Shown here: positions 1-9,144 of the stretch, in pieces
Layout: each line of letters starts with the position of its first letter
Numbering within the stretch: position 1 is the first letter of the stretch
NCBI GenBank assembly: GCA_022827245.1
Contig: JAJDTI010000166.1
Span: 1 to 54,035, forward strand
Direction: 5' to 3'
From: Pseudomonadales bacterium
Lineage (GTDB): Bacteria > Pseudomonadota > Gammaproteobacteria > Pseudomonadales > Azotimanducaceae
DNA length: 54,035 nucleotides
Translations under genes and position numbers: made by a program
The notes under the pieces: model-generated
Database searches by the model: none
The model's input: the letters and a program-made list of their open reading frames with translations, nothing else
Told to the model about the DNA's origin: nothing

Positions 1-1
1 A

Positions 2-1654
2 ATCGAAGCCCTCAAGCAGGGCGGAACTGCAGCGGATGCAGGCATCGCCGTTGCGCTGGCCCAGGTGGCCTTGCACGTCGGGGGCGCAACCAGCTATGCG
101 GGGCAAATCGGCGGCATGTATTTCGACGCGTCGAGCGGAACCGTGCAGCGGATCGATGCCGGGTATGTCACCGTGCTCGGTGAAGACGACCCAATGTCGA
201 TTCCCCCCTACGGCACACCATCCGGCAGAGCCGTACTGGTGCCGGGGTTCATGCGCGGTATCGAAGCGCTGCACGAGCGATTCGGGCGGCTGCCGTTTGC
301 TGAACTGTTTGAGCCGGCGATCTATATCGCTGAAGAAGGATTCGAAGTCGGGCCAAACTGGGCGGCCATGATGCAGCAGCGAAGACATGTGCTTACGCGT
401 CGGCCGGAAGGGCGCACGCTGTTTCTCAATGACGACGGCGAGCTACCCGGTCCGGGAGACCGAATTCGCCAGCCCGAGGTTGCCGGCTTTCTGCGCAGAA
501 TTGCATCTGGAGGCCCGGACTACATGTACAAGGGCGAGTGGGCGCGCAAATTCGTAGACGTAGTGCAGCAAGAGGGCGGGAAAATGTCCTTGGAAGACCT
601 GGCCCGCTTCGAGGCAAGCTGGTTCGGGGTGGCCCCCATGGACTTTCGGGGCTACGACGTTTACGCCAACGGCGTGATCGGAGAACAGCTGCGCATGGTC
701 GAACTGGCCGACCTGCGGCGCATGGGGCACTACAGCCAGTCACCGGACGCGTTGTACTGGCTGATCAAGATCAGCCGCGTGTCGAATGTTCTGGGACCGT
801 GGATCTCAGGCTCGGGCATTTCGCGGGAAGAAGCCGAAGCGTTGATCCCGGGCCTGGATCTCTCGCCGGGCAGTCGGTTTGCGCCCGCGACCACGAAGCT
901 GTTGTGGGCAACCATGCAAACGCCGCTCTGGCGAAAAGTCGAGGCACGCACCGAAGCCGAGCAACTGAAGGAGGCGGAGGCCATCGCCAAGCTGATCAAG
1001 GACTTCTCGGTGCGCGAGCCGAAAAAGGATGAGGACGGATCCCGTCCGGATCACACCGCGGGAATTACCGTCATCGACGCCGAGGGCAATATGCTGTCAC
1101 TCGTCCACTCCGTGACCAGTGCCGTGTGGGGCGAGCTCGGGATATTCGTCGAGGGTGTGTCGGTCGTCGATCCGGGCGCATTCGCCCAGAACCAGATCGC
1201 CAAAGCCGGGCCAGGAAAGTCACTGTTCTACGGCGAAAGTGGCGCCGGCGCCTGCCCGGTCCTCGTCCTCAAGGACAAAAGGCCGTTTCTGGGCTGCGGA
1301 AACGTCGGCGCAAGCTTCGATGTCGTGGCTACCCAGGGCCTGGTCAACATGCTCGAGTACGGTATGAGCACTGCAGAGGTGGCCGGGCAACCGATGTTCC
1401 GCAAGAACTGGCCGCCCGGGCAGCCGGTACGCCAGCCTACGGGCGAGGGCGAGTTCGATGTCGAACTGATCGATCAGGTACGTGAAATGGGCATCGACAT
1501 CGTGTCGGTCGATGATCCGGCGCAGGCCACGCAGGGTGGGATCTGGGTGGTGGGTTCGAGAGACCCTGAAACCGGATTGCTCTCTGGCGCCGTGACCGCG
1601 GGCACCCACTCACGGATAAGCATGAGCGATTCGGGGTTGGTGGAGGCGCATTGA
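2..1654 (+). CDS. Gamma-glutamyltransferase family protein (5' end outside window)
   Basis: The reading frame is open from the first bases, so the gene starts left of the window. The first visible residues (GGTAADAGIAVALAQVALHV) match the Gly/Ala-rich N-terminal signature of gamma-glutamyltranspeptidases. A central HTAGITVID motif matches the start of the small subunit, where the family's precursor is cleaved and the exposed Thr becomes the nucleophile; here that Thr codon is 1055-1057. After it come a conserved serine-rich strand and a C-terminal GGIWVVGSRDPET block. The family transfers or hydrolyses gamma-glutamyl groups, often from glutathione, and is usually exported; a signal peptide cannot be judged because the start is missing. 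The classical large-subunit Arg and downstream substrate loops are divergent, so the substrate is uncertain. The stop lies 18 bp before the left island repeat. By eye its G+C is lower than in the right flank. Confidence 0.85.
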   Translation: MEALKQGGTAADAGIAVALAQVALHVGGATSYAGQIGGMYFDASSGTVQRIDAGYVTVLGEDDPMSIPPYGTPSGRAVLVPGFMRGIEALHERFGRLPFAELFEPAIYIAEEGFEVGPNWAAMMQQRRHVLTRRPEGRTLFLNDDGELPGPGDRIRQPEVAGFLRRIASGGPDYMYKGEWARKFVDVVQQEGGKMSLEDLARFEASWFGVAPMDFRGYDVYANGVIGEQLRMVELADLRRMGHYSQSPDALYWLIKISRVSNVLGPWISGSGISREEAEALIPGLDLSPGSRFAPATTKLLWATMQTPLWRKVEARTEAEQLKEAEAIAKLIKDFSVREPKKDEDGSRPDHTAGITVIDAEGNMLSLVHSVTSAVWGELGIFVEGVSVVDPGAFAQNQIAKAGPGKSLFYGESGAGACPVLVLKDKRPFLGCGNVGASFDVVATQGLVNMLEYGMSTAEVAGQPMFRKNWPPGQPVRQPTGEGEFDVELIDQVREMGIDIVSVDDPAQATQGGIWVVGSRDPETGLLSGAVTAGTHSRISMSDSGLVEAH

Positions 1655-1672
1655 AATCGGGCTTGACGTTAG

Positions 1673-1686
1673 TGGCGGAGAGGGAG
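1673..1686. repeat. Left attachment-site repeat of the genomic island
   Basis: The 14-bp sequence TGGCGGAGAGGGAG is repeated exactly, in the same orientation, at 23575-23588. The right copy is the CCA-bearing 3' end of a tRNA-Ser gene. Direct repeats of a tRNA 3' end flanking an integrase-bearing segment are the standard mark of site-specific island insertion. The flanking bases differ on both sides, so the identity is limited to these 14 bp. Confidence 0.8.
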
Positions 1687-1817
1687 TCCGTCACTTTCAC
1701 TTTTCTCTGAACATCCATCGGTCACGAGAAGTAACGTTAACACACTGATAAATAGCCGCTTATCAGTCTCACGGATACGCTTGAACCTGTCACGCGGCTT
1801 CCCTCAAACTGATGCCA

Positions 1818-1843
1818 ATTTGGGTACGAATTGGGGTACGACT
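1818..1843 (+). promoter_or_regulatory. Candidate integrase arm-type site, left end
   Basis: This stretch contains two GGGTACGA units 11 bp apart and aligns with 23520-23545 at 20 of 26 positions, same orientation. Both copies sit just inside the island ends. P4-family integrases bind short arm sites near the attachment core, so this is a reasonable reading, but binding is inferred. It overlaps the proposed integrase start region, which would allow autoregulation. Confidence 0.45.
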
Positions 1844-2991
1844 TGGCAAGACTCACGGTGGGAAGGATTGAGACAGCGAAGGGTCCCGCAAAGCTGACTG
1901 ACGAACACGGATTGTACCTCCGGGTGTCGCCGAGGGGCGCGAAGTCCTGGATCCAGCGGCTGAACATCCAAGGCCTCCGGACGGACAACTCAATCGGCCA
2001 CTACCCGGCGGTGGGGTTGGCGGAGGCGCGCATCACCGCTTTCGAGCGCTGGAAGATCGCCAAGGCGGGCGGCGACCCGCGGAAGGAAAACGGCAAGGCC
2101 GTGCTTGCCCCGACGTTCGCCGAAGCGGCGGAGGCCGTGATCGCCATGCACGCTCCTACCTGGCGCAGTCCCAAGTCGGGGCCGCAGTGGCGGGCAAGTC
2201 TCGAGACCTACGCATATCCGAGCATTGGCGAACTGCCGGTGTCGGAAATCACGCCCGGGCACGTCATGGCCGTGCTACTGCCGATCTGGAACGACAAGCG
2301 CGAGACGGCGCGGCGTGTTAAACAGCGCATCTCGGCGATCTGCCGGTGATCGGTCGCGCAGGGTTACCGCACCGACGATCCGGCTGGCATCGTGGTGGAC
2401 GCGGCGCTGCCACGCAACGCGACCAAGCGGCGGCCCATGCCCGCGCTTCCCTACGACGAGGTGGCGGATTGCCTCGCGAAGGTGAAGGCGAGCCACCGAG
2501 CGAGCGCGTCGTCGAAGCTGGCGCTGGAGTTCCTGGTGCTGACGGCCGCACGGTCGGCCGAGGTGAGCAAGGCGACCTGGGACGAGATGGACGTCGCGTC
2601 CGCGACTTGGACGGTGCCGGCCGAGCGGATGAAGGCGATCCGGGAGCATCGCGTGCCCTTGTCGAGACGCGCCCTCGAAGTGCTGGCGGAGGCTGCGGAG
2701 CTGTCAGACGGCTCGGAGTTGGTGTTTCCGGGCGTCCGTCAGGGCCGCCCGCTGAGCGAGAACACGCACGCGAAGCTGCTGCGCGAGCTTGGCTTCGACG
2801 CAGTGACGCACGGTTTCCGATCGAGCTTCCGCGACTATGCGGCGGAACAGACCCACACGCCGCATGCGGTCATGGAAGCGGCCCTGGCCCATACGATCAA
2901 GGACAAGGCCGAGGCCGCGTACGCTCGGAACGACCTGTTCGAGAAGCGTCGAACACTGATGGAGTCTTGGGCGCGATACCTGACCCCGTGA
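1831..2991 (+). pseudogene. P4-type tyrosine recombinase (integrase) with in-frame TGA
   Basis: One continuous frame encodes an integrase of about 386 residues, interrupted only by TGA at 2347-2349. The N-terminus (LTDEHGLYLRVSPRGAKSW) matches the DUF4102 arm-binding domain. The C-terminal half has the catalytic set: Arg in TAARSAEV (codon 2551), HGFR near 2812, the LAH histidine, and the Tyr of AAYARND (codon 2920-2922). At the TGA the surrounding residues, AICR-stop-SVAQGYR, match the family's usual W-(A/S)-V-A-Q-G-Y-R, so the ancestral codon was probably TGG (Trp) changed by one base. Reading frame and active-site residues are otherwise intact, which suggests a recent loss or occasional readthrough. 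The start is TTG at 1831 or, better by family alignment, TTG at 1843. It would have catalysed excision and insertion at the tRNA-Ser site. Confidence 0.85.
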
Positions 2992-3067
2992 CGATTCGGA
3001 GGCGGGCAGGCTGCCCACCGCATGGAGTGGTTTGGCGGGAGTCATGCTGGCAGGAGGATGGCCAGAG

Positions 3068-4843
3068 CTAGAAGGCGATGCCCGAAACTCCAAGGTCGCT
3101 AAGAAAGCGCGAGGGCCCCCTGTCGTACTTATTGGGGTGGGTGACGTAGAGCAGCAGGCGCTTGGCACGCGTGACGCCGACGTAGAACAGGCGTTTCTCT
3201 TCCAGGACTTCGGCGGCGGTCTGCGCACGCCAGTGCGGGATCACTCCGTCATGCAGGTCGATGATCGCAACGGCACCGAATTCTCGACCCTTGGCATTGT
3301 GAATCGTAGACAGCTTGAGCGCCCTTTCCGGGTAAGCGTACATACCGATGTCGCCAACGGTGAGATTCGCAATGTCAACGCCCCGCTTGGACATGTCGTC
3401 GATCATCTCTGCTACCGACGCGGAGAATACATGCTCGGCCTGCTTGGGGAGCAGGTCATCATCGATGAGAATCTGCGAGAACCGACCCGCGGCGGTCGTC
3501 AGCCAATGGGCAGCGCTCATGTGCTCCTCATACAGCGTCTTCGCGACCCCGAGCAGTTTGAACAGAACGACCCTACCGCAGTAGGAGAAGATGCGGAAGT
3601 CGGGCCGGCCGGTGATCTCAAGGAGCGTATTGAACAGCGTGCGTTCAATGCTACGGATGGTGCTGGGGTCGCGTTCCACCGTGTAGCCGCAAACGGATTC
3701 CGCCAAAGGAGCGAAGACACGGGCCCGCCGGTATGGACGGGCGCCCGGGCCTACGACGCTAACGCCATACTCTCGCAACTGATTGGCAATTGGCAGCAAG
3801 GTGTACCAGGTCCGAGCAAGGATTGCAGAATCGCCCAGGGGTATGGATAGCTCCTCGAGCGCTGGGAGAAAGTAGTCGGATACGGCCTCGAACGGCGTCC
3901 CGCCGTACACCCACCTCGGCGCCTCGGTGTACTGTTGGGCGTCTCCCGCGGAAGTCATCGGCGGAGACCGTTGGAAAAGCCTGTTGGCATGGGCTACAAC
4001 GGTTGGTGAGGATCGGAAGTTGCCCGAGAGCTGCAGATCCGTTTGTGCTTCGACGCGGGTGGCGAACTCGTCGGCGAGTTCGGGGCGAGCGCCCGCGAAA
4101 CCGAAGATCGATTGGTATGGGTCGCCGACGAGGAAGAACTGCGTCCGCCGCGCGTTGGCGATCAGGCCCAGGAGGCCGACCTGAAGGTCTGTGGTGTCCT
4201 GGAATTCGTCGACGACGAACCAGGCGAACTTGGCAGAGACGTATCGACGGATTTCCTGCCGTCGCTGGATCAGCAAATAGGAGTAGTAGATGATCGTTGC
4301 GAAATCAATAAGTCCGCGGGACCCTAGCTCGGCCCAATAGGACCGCGCCATCTTGTCGTCGAGGCCGGCACATGGACCGTTTGCGCCCACCGGCCTGCCA
4401 TCGATGTCTATGCGCAGGTGCTCGAAGAAGTCGCGCCGGTCGGAGAACTGGGCTGGAACGTCGAACTTGGCGCAAATGCCGCGGACAACGTCTTCGAACT
4501 CCTGGCTTTCTGGTGTAAGAACGCGGAACCCGGCCTGGAAGCCTTTGATTAGATGGCAGTACTGACGGAAGATGTGGTTCAGGCAAAAGGAATGGATCGT
4601 ACAGACATAGTAGAGAACTTCGTCGCCGGCCTGCATATCGCCCCTTAGACGTCGCTCGATCTCGTGTACGGCCGCGTTTGTATACGTGATGCAAGCGATC
4701 CGGCGCGGCGTTCCTCTTACCTCGTCCAGGAGCTTGGACAACTTCGCGACAACGACACGGGTTTTCCCGCTCCCGGGACAGGCGGTGAGCATGACGTTGG
4801 AGTCGGAGCGAACCGCTTCGCGTTGCTCGTCTGTCAGTCTCAT
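3068..4843 (-). CDS. gajB: Gabija anti-phage protein GajB, UvrD-like helicase
   Basis: This 591-residue superfamily 1 helicase has Walker A ACPGSGKT (about residues 21-28), TYTNAA (motif Ia), DEFQDT (212-217), VGDPYQSIFGFAGA (motif III), STIHNAKGREF (motif V) and VGVTRAKRLL (motif VI). Its ATG overlaps the stop of the upstream OLD-family gene by 4 nt, so the two are translationally coupled. A class 2 OLD nuclease followed by a UvrD-like helicase is the defining pair of the Gabija system; GajB is thought to sense DNA ends or nucleotide state and to act with GajA. The protein is longer than the roughly 500-residue GajB first described, mostly between the helicase motifs and at the C-terminus. 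Function is assigned from family and pairing, not tested here. Confidence 0.88.
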   Translation of the reverse strand: MRLTDEQREAVRSDSNVMLTACPGSGKTRVVVAKLSKLLDEVRGTPRRIACITYTNAAVHEIERRLRGDMQAGDEVLYYVCTIHSFCLNHIFRQYCHLIKGFQAGFRVLTPESQEFEDVVRGICAKFDVPAQFSDRRDFFEHLRIDIDGRPVGANGPCAGLDDKMARSYWAELGSRGLIDFATIIYYSYLLIQRRQEIRRYVSAKFAWFVVDEFQDTTDLQVGLLGLIANARRTQFFLVGDPYQSIFGFAGARPELADEFATRVEAQTDLQLSGNFRSSPTVVAHANRLFQRSPPMTSAGDAQQYTEAPRWVYGGTPFEAVSDYFLPALEELSIPLGDSAILARTWYTLLPIANQLREYGVSVVGPGARPYRRARVFAPLAESVCGYTVERDPSTIRSIERTLFNTLLEITGRPDFRIFSYCGRVVLFKLLGVAKTLYEEHMSAAHWLTTAAGRFSQILIDDDLLPKQAEHVFSASVAEMIDDMSKRGVDIANLTVGDIGMYAYPERALKLSTIHNAKGREFGAVAIIDLHDGVIPHWRAQTAAEVLEEKRLFYVGVTRAKRLLLYVTHPNKYDRGPSRFLSDLGVSGIAF

Positions 4844-6651
4844 GAGGACAGGAGCCAGTCAACGGCGTCGTTGATGTATCGCGGTACGGACGTGGCGAGA
4901 GGCGCGTTGCGTGCAGCAAGTTGTGCGAATCGAGCCTTGCCCACTCGCCTAGCAGTGTTGAGGACTGATCGTCGCGCGTCGGCCATTTGGCTTTTGGCGA
5001 CACTGGGGTCCAGCGTCTCGGCAGTGATGTACTCATGAAGAGCAGTGAGACGGTCGGCCACGCGGGGTGCGCCCGCTTCGGACGCAGTCGAGGCCAGCAT
5101 TCTCAGGGTACCGCGCATGACCAAGGCCCGCTCGAAGGTCGTGGAACATCTGAACGAACGGACGAATTCGCTTTCTAGGTGGTCGAAGTCGGGCGCTATC
5201 CAGAGCTCGTCCTCGGCGTCGTCGAGTTCCCCAATGTCGCTCGGTCGAAGATCACCGTCGGCGATAATCGCGCATTTTTTGGGCAGAGCATCGCTGCCGA
5301 ACAGTTTTGAATAGACGTCGAAGTGGACGCCGTAGATTGGAATCACGGCAACGCCCTCTCGGTCGAGATCGATTTTTCGGGCGGATCGCAGCAAGGCGGG
5401 GATGAGGAAGAGCTCGGCCGGTCCTTCGACCAGGATCGCCTTCCTTGCGAACAGGAGGCCGGACCTGGTGGCATCGAGGTACCTCTCAATGTCGAGGACC
5501 TCGCGTGACGCGAGTTGAACAGCCGGTGTTCCAGATGCAGAGCCGGGCTCGCCGGTTAGGGACAGAACGACATAGGAGTTAAGTGGCGCGTTGGCCGTGA
5601 TGTGAGTGCTGTGGGTCGTTAGGATCGATTGAAACGGCAGAGCACTGAGGCTACGGAAAAGGGTGACCTGGAGTTGCGGATGGAGGTGCGCCTCAGGTTC
5701 TTCGAATAGAACTATCTGGCCTGCAGTCTTCCGTTGGGCGATCCGCTTGTGAAAATACTCGATGAGGATCGAGACGTAGAGGATGTTGTTCAGACCTAGT
5801 CCGTTGGACGACGGTTCGAAGTCGGTCATGGCGGTGTTGCTCAGTAGGATTCGCAGTGAGCGCACGATTGATTGGAAAGAGGGTTCGGCCAAGCCAATGT
5901 CGACGTCCATTTGGAATGCGGCGCCGGCGACGTTGGCGAGGGACGCGTCTATGGCGTCTGCTATCTGCTCGACGGTGTCGGCGGCTTTGATCTCATCGTT
6001 TGCCGCGCGTAACGCGTCGAGCAACTTTTGGCGATCTTCGTCCTGGATGTCCATGGCGTCGATCAGCCGGGCGAGCGGTGAGCCACGAAACTGGCGGAGA
6101 TCGCTCTCGACGTCTCGTAGCGCCGGCAGAAACACGACGAGGAAGGATTGCAGGTCGGCGAAGCGGACGGAGGTTCCGACGTTTTGGTCCCACTCAATGT
6201 CGGCGAGATCGATGTTGGCGTCGCCGCCCCCCAAGATCTCCCAATGGTAGTCGTCGGGTCCCAAAAGCAGAGCATCGGAATCCTCAGATTCCAGTTGCTC
6301 CCGGGCCGCGCTCCGAGGCCTGTAACGGTAAAAGAGGCGCGCAACGCCGGGTTTGTGCTGCCACTCGGAAACCAGTGCTTCTTCGTTTATGTCGCCTTCA
6401 AAGTCGGCGATCTCCAGACCGACGAGGACTTGAGTCGGGTCCGTGAGTTCAACGGCCGAGTGAATGTTGTTGGGGGCCAATGAGCGGTAAGTGGAGGAGA
6501 GGCTCGAGTCGATGCACAATCGAATGGCGTGCAAGAGGTTGGTCTTGCCGGCGTTGTTCTCTCCGATAACGCATGTGGTCCCGGCATTTAGGCTGACGTC
6601 CAGAAATTCGAATGAACGGAAGTTCCGTACGACTATGCGACTGATATACAT
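4840..6651 (-). CDS. gajA: Gabija anti-phage protein GajA, OLD-family ATPase-TOPRIM nuclease
   Basis: The 603-residue protein has an ABC-type ATPase head: Walker A GENNAGKT (30-37), a signature-like SSNGLGLNN (281-289), Walker B IVLFEEPEAHLHP (313-325) and the H-loop THSTH. A C-terminal TOPRIM domain follows, with VEGPAE (408-413) and IADGD (463-467), the acidic residues that hold metal in OLD nucleases. GajA nicks phage DNA when nucleotide pools fall and works in a complex with GajB. The ATG at 6649-6651 is preceded by AGGA at a suitable distance. The gene is first of a two-gene operon, transcribed away from the 1-kb gap to its right. The combination of ATPase, TOPRIM and coupled helicase fits Gabija better than a lone OLD protein. 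Confidence 0.88.
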   Translation of the reverse strand: MYISRIVVRNFRSFEFLDVSLNAGTTCVIGENNAGKTNLLHAIRLCIDSSLSSTYRSLAPNNIHSAVELTDPTQVLVGLEIADFEGDINEEALVSEWQHKPGVARLFYRYRPRSAAREQLESEDSDALLLGPDDYHWEILGGGDANIDLADIEWDQNVGTSVRFADLQSFLVVFLPALRDVESDLRQFRGSPLARLIDAMDIQDEDRQKLLDALRAANDEIKAADTVEQIADAIDASLANVAGAAFQMDVDIGLAEPSFQSIVRSLRILLSNTAMTDFEPSSNGLGLNNILYVSILIEYFHKRIAQRKTAGQIVLFEEPEAHLHPQLQVTLFRSLSALPFQSILTTHSTHITANAPLNSYVVLSLTGEPGSASGTPAVQLASREVLDIERYLDATRSGLLFARKAILVEGPAELFLIPALLRSARKIDLDREGVAVIPIYGVHFDVYSKLFGSDALPKKCAIIADGDLRPSDIGELDDAEDELWIAPDFDHLESEFVRSFRCSTTFERALVMRGTLRMLASTASEAGAPRVADRLTALHEYITAETLDPSVAKSQMADARRSVLNTARRVGKARFAQLAARNAPLATSVPRYINDAVDWLLSS

Positions 6652-7671
6652 GTTGTTGTCCTATTCATGCTCGCGTGGCTGTCAGACGAGCGTGGTTTGT
6701 TGTTGTTGGGCGGGGGGCCGTGGTCGTGGGGTAGTCTTGTGCGGCAAACGAAGGTCTCGCCGTTGTGGTGAGGTTCGATCTGCTTGGGGAAACCGGGAAC
6801 GGGGCCGAGCGAGGCGGGTGCTTGGGTCACGTAGGCCGAGTCGAATAGCGTGGGCGCAAGGGCTGGGGCCCCTTCGCTGGTGCCGTGTTGATCGATGCCG
6901 AGTATGGCGTCGGAGCTGTGACCGGCGCTTCGCCATGAGTCGAGGTGCTCCTTGGAGCGATGCGATGGCCCGCTCTTGGCACTGGCGATGATGAGCTTGA
7001 AAGAAGAGAATCGGGTGTCGTGGAGTGTGCCATTTAGATCCTGCGGTAACCGACGGGCACCAGGGGGCTGGTTCAACGGGCGGATGAGGGAAATACGTGG
7101 CATCACGCTACGCTCAGTGTGGAGGGAGTGTTGTGGTGCGGTCGTTCACACCGAGGAGTACGTTGCCATCAAAACGCGCGGGAGCATGGCATCGGAGATT
7201 GTTAGGCGAAAGCGAGCGTAGAGGCGTAAGGTCACGGGCAGTCCGGTGTATTTCGGGTGGGTGAATCCCGGTCGCGTTGGCGGCCAAGCAGGCGCTGGTG
7301 GAGAGAACGTGCAGTATCGGGGTTCCCGCACTGTTCGGAATTGGGACGTTCGATGGACGCCACCAGGGTCGCGGTAAAGCGACGTGCTGGAACCCCACGA
7401 CTCGGGGCGCCGTTTCGGAATGCCAGTCCCGATATCAACGTCGAGTTGGACTCGTTTCGCGAGCAATCGGCCGCTTGAGGGCGCGGCTCCGGCCAGCGTT
7501 CGGCGGCCTGCTAGGGTTAGGTGGAGAGTTGACGTTCTGACGAAGCAGCCCGTTGCGGACCATCGTCGGTCACACGGCGCCGCGCGAATGGTCTGACGGC
7601 GAAACGGGCTGGGAGGAAGTTGGCCTCCGCGATTAGGCTTGGCAAGCCAGCATGTTGTTTTGACCGCGATG
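6652..7671. other. 1-kb interval with no convincing gene
   Basis: Several open frames of 60-180 codons exist on both strands, but they overlap one another, are rich in Arg, Pro and Ser, and show no recognisable motif. The first 100 bp left of gajA must contain its promoter. The remainder could be a non-coding RNA, an eroded gene or a control region shared by the gaj and hsd operons. I see no clear hairpin with a T tract. Confidence 0.4.
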
Positions 7672-9144
7672 CTAGTCCCCGACAACCGCCTCAAAGCTGC
7701 TCAGAGCTGAGCGGAGGTTTTCCAGTATCTCATCGGCAAGAACGTCCGGTTCCGGGAGATTGTCTAGGTCGGTAATGGAAGAGTCCTTCACCCAGAAAAC
7801 GTCGAGACTCGCTTTGTCGCGGCGGAGGAGTTCTTCGCGCGAGTAGGCGCGCCACCGGCCGTTCGGGTTCTCCTTGCCCCATGTCTCGCCACGGGCATGG
7901 CGATTATCCGGATTGTAACAGGCGACGAAGTCCTCGAGGTGGGCGTACGTCAGGGGCTTTTGTTTGAGGGTGTGATGTACATTGGTGCGGTAGTCGTAGT
8001 ACCAGACCTTCGACGTCTGCGGATCGGGACTGGCCGGACGGTTGTCGAAGAAAATGACGTTCGCCTTCACGCCCTGGGCGTAGAAGATGCCCGTCGGGAG
8101 ACGCAGGATCGTGTGCAGGTCGGTAGTCTGGAGCAGTTTCCGCCGGATCGTCTCTCCGGCACCGCCTTCGAAAAGGACGTTGTCCGGCACGACAACTGCA
8201 GCGCGACCCGTAGTCTTGAGCATGGTGCGGATGTGCTGGACGAAGTTCAGCTGCTTGTTTGACGTCGTTGCCCAAAAGTCCTGACGGTTGTACGTCAGGT
8301 CGTCAGTTTCCTGCTCACCGTCTGCGTTGGTGAAACTCATCGAGCTCTTCTTCCCGAACGGCGGATTGGCGAGGACGTAGTCGAACGTCTCCGATGGCGG
8401 GGAGATCAGTGCGTCCGTTGGCGAGACCGCCGTCGCTCCGGTCATCTCTCCGATCCCGTGGAGGAGCATGTTCATCAGACAGAGACGGCGGGTGCCCGCG
8501 ACGATCTCGTTGCCATGGAACGTGGCGTTTTTCAGGAACGCCTTTTGTTCCCTGTCGAGCGCATGGTTGTCCGGATTCGCCAAGAACGCGTGGGCGGCCA
8601 GAAAGAAGCCGCCGGTCCCGCAAGCTGGATCAGCGATCGTCCTGCCGGGCTCTGGGCGGACGCAAGCGACCATCGCGCGGATCAGGGCACGGGGCGTGAA
8701 GTACTGGCCCGCACCGGATTTAGTGTCCTCGGCGTTGCGTTCCAAGAGCCCCTCGTAGATGTCGCCCTTCACGTCCGCGCCGAGCATCACCCATTCGGTG
8801 CCGTCGACCATCGCGATCAGGCGGAAGAGCTTGGCTGGATCCGTGATCTTGTTCTGCGCCTTGGTGAACACTTGGCCCAGCATGCCTTTCTGCTCGCCGA
8901 GTCTGCGGAGAAGCGTGACGTAATGGGCTTCGAGTTCGGCGCCACGGCGGGCGGTCAGCGTTGTCCAGTCGAAGCCCTCGGGGATTCCAATGTCGCGCCC
9001 GTACGGGGGCTTGCCGTACTCGTCAGCCATCTTGAGGAAGATGAGGTAAGTCAACTGCTCAAGATAGTCTCCGTACCCGACGCCGTCGTCGCGGAGAGTG
9101 GTGCAGAAACTCCAGACCCTGGAGACGATTGGCGCTGTGTTCAT
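7672..9144 (-). CDS. hsdM: Type I restriction-modification system DNA methyltransferase subunit
   Basis: The 490-residue protein modifies adenine (N6) in the sequence chosen by HsdS, using S-adenosylmethionine. It has the HsdM N-terminal helical domain, then the SAM-binding motif DPACGTGG (172-179) and the catalytic NPPF (260-263) typical of N6-adenine methyltransferases. The ATG at 9142-9144 overlaps the stop of the preceding small gene in an ATGA junction and matches the family's N-terminus (MNTAPIVSRVWSF), so I prefer it to a start 51 nt upstream. It is the last gene of the hsd operon. Length and motifs are normal and suggest an active enzyme. Confidence 0.95.
   Translation of the reverse strand: MNTAPIVSRVWSFCTTLRDDGVGYGDYLEQLTYLIFLKMADEYGKPPYGRDIGIPEGFDWTTLTARRGAELEAHYVTLLRRLGEQKGMLGQVFTKAQNKITDPAKLFRLIAMVDGTEWVMLGADVKGDIYEGLLERNAEDTKSGAGQYFTPRALIRAMVACVRPEPGRTIADPACGTGGFFLAAHAFLANPDNHALDREQKAFLKNATFHGNEIVAGTRRLCLMNMLLHGIGEMTGATAVSPTDALISPPSETFDYVLANPPFGKKSSMSFTNADGEQETDDLTYNRQDFWATTSNKQLNFVQHIRTMLKTTGRAAVVVPDNVLFEGGAGETIRRKLLQTTDLHTILRLPTGIFYAQGVKANVIFFDNRPASPDPQTSKVWYYDYRTNVHHTLKQKPLTYAHLEDFVACYNPDNRHARGETWGKENPNGRWRAYSREELLRRDKASLDVFWVKDSSITDLDNLPEPDVLADEILENLRSALSSFEAVVGD

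Noticed and set aside
6633..7694. Minus-strand frames of 157 and 182 codons next to gajA and hsdM
   Set aside because: Composition is atypical, each overlaps a real gene end, and I recognise no domain; left as an unexplained interval rather than genes.
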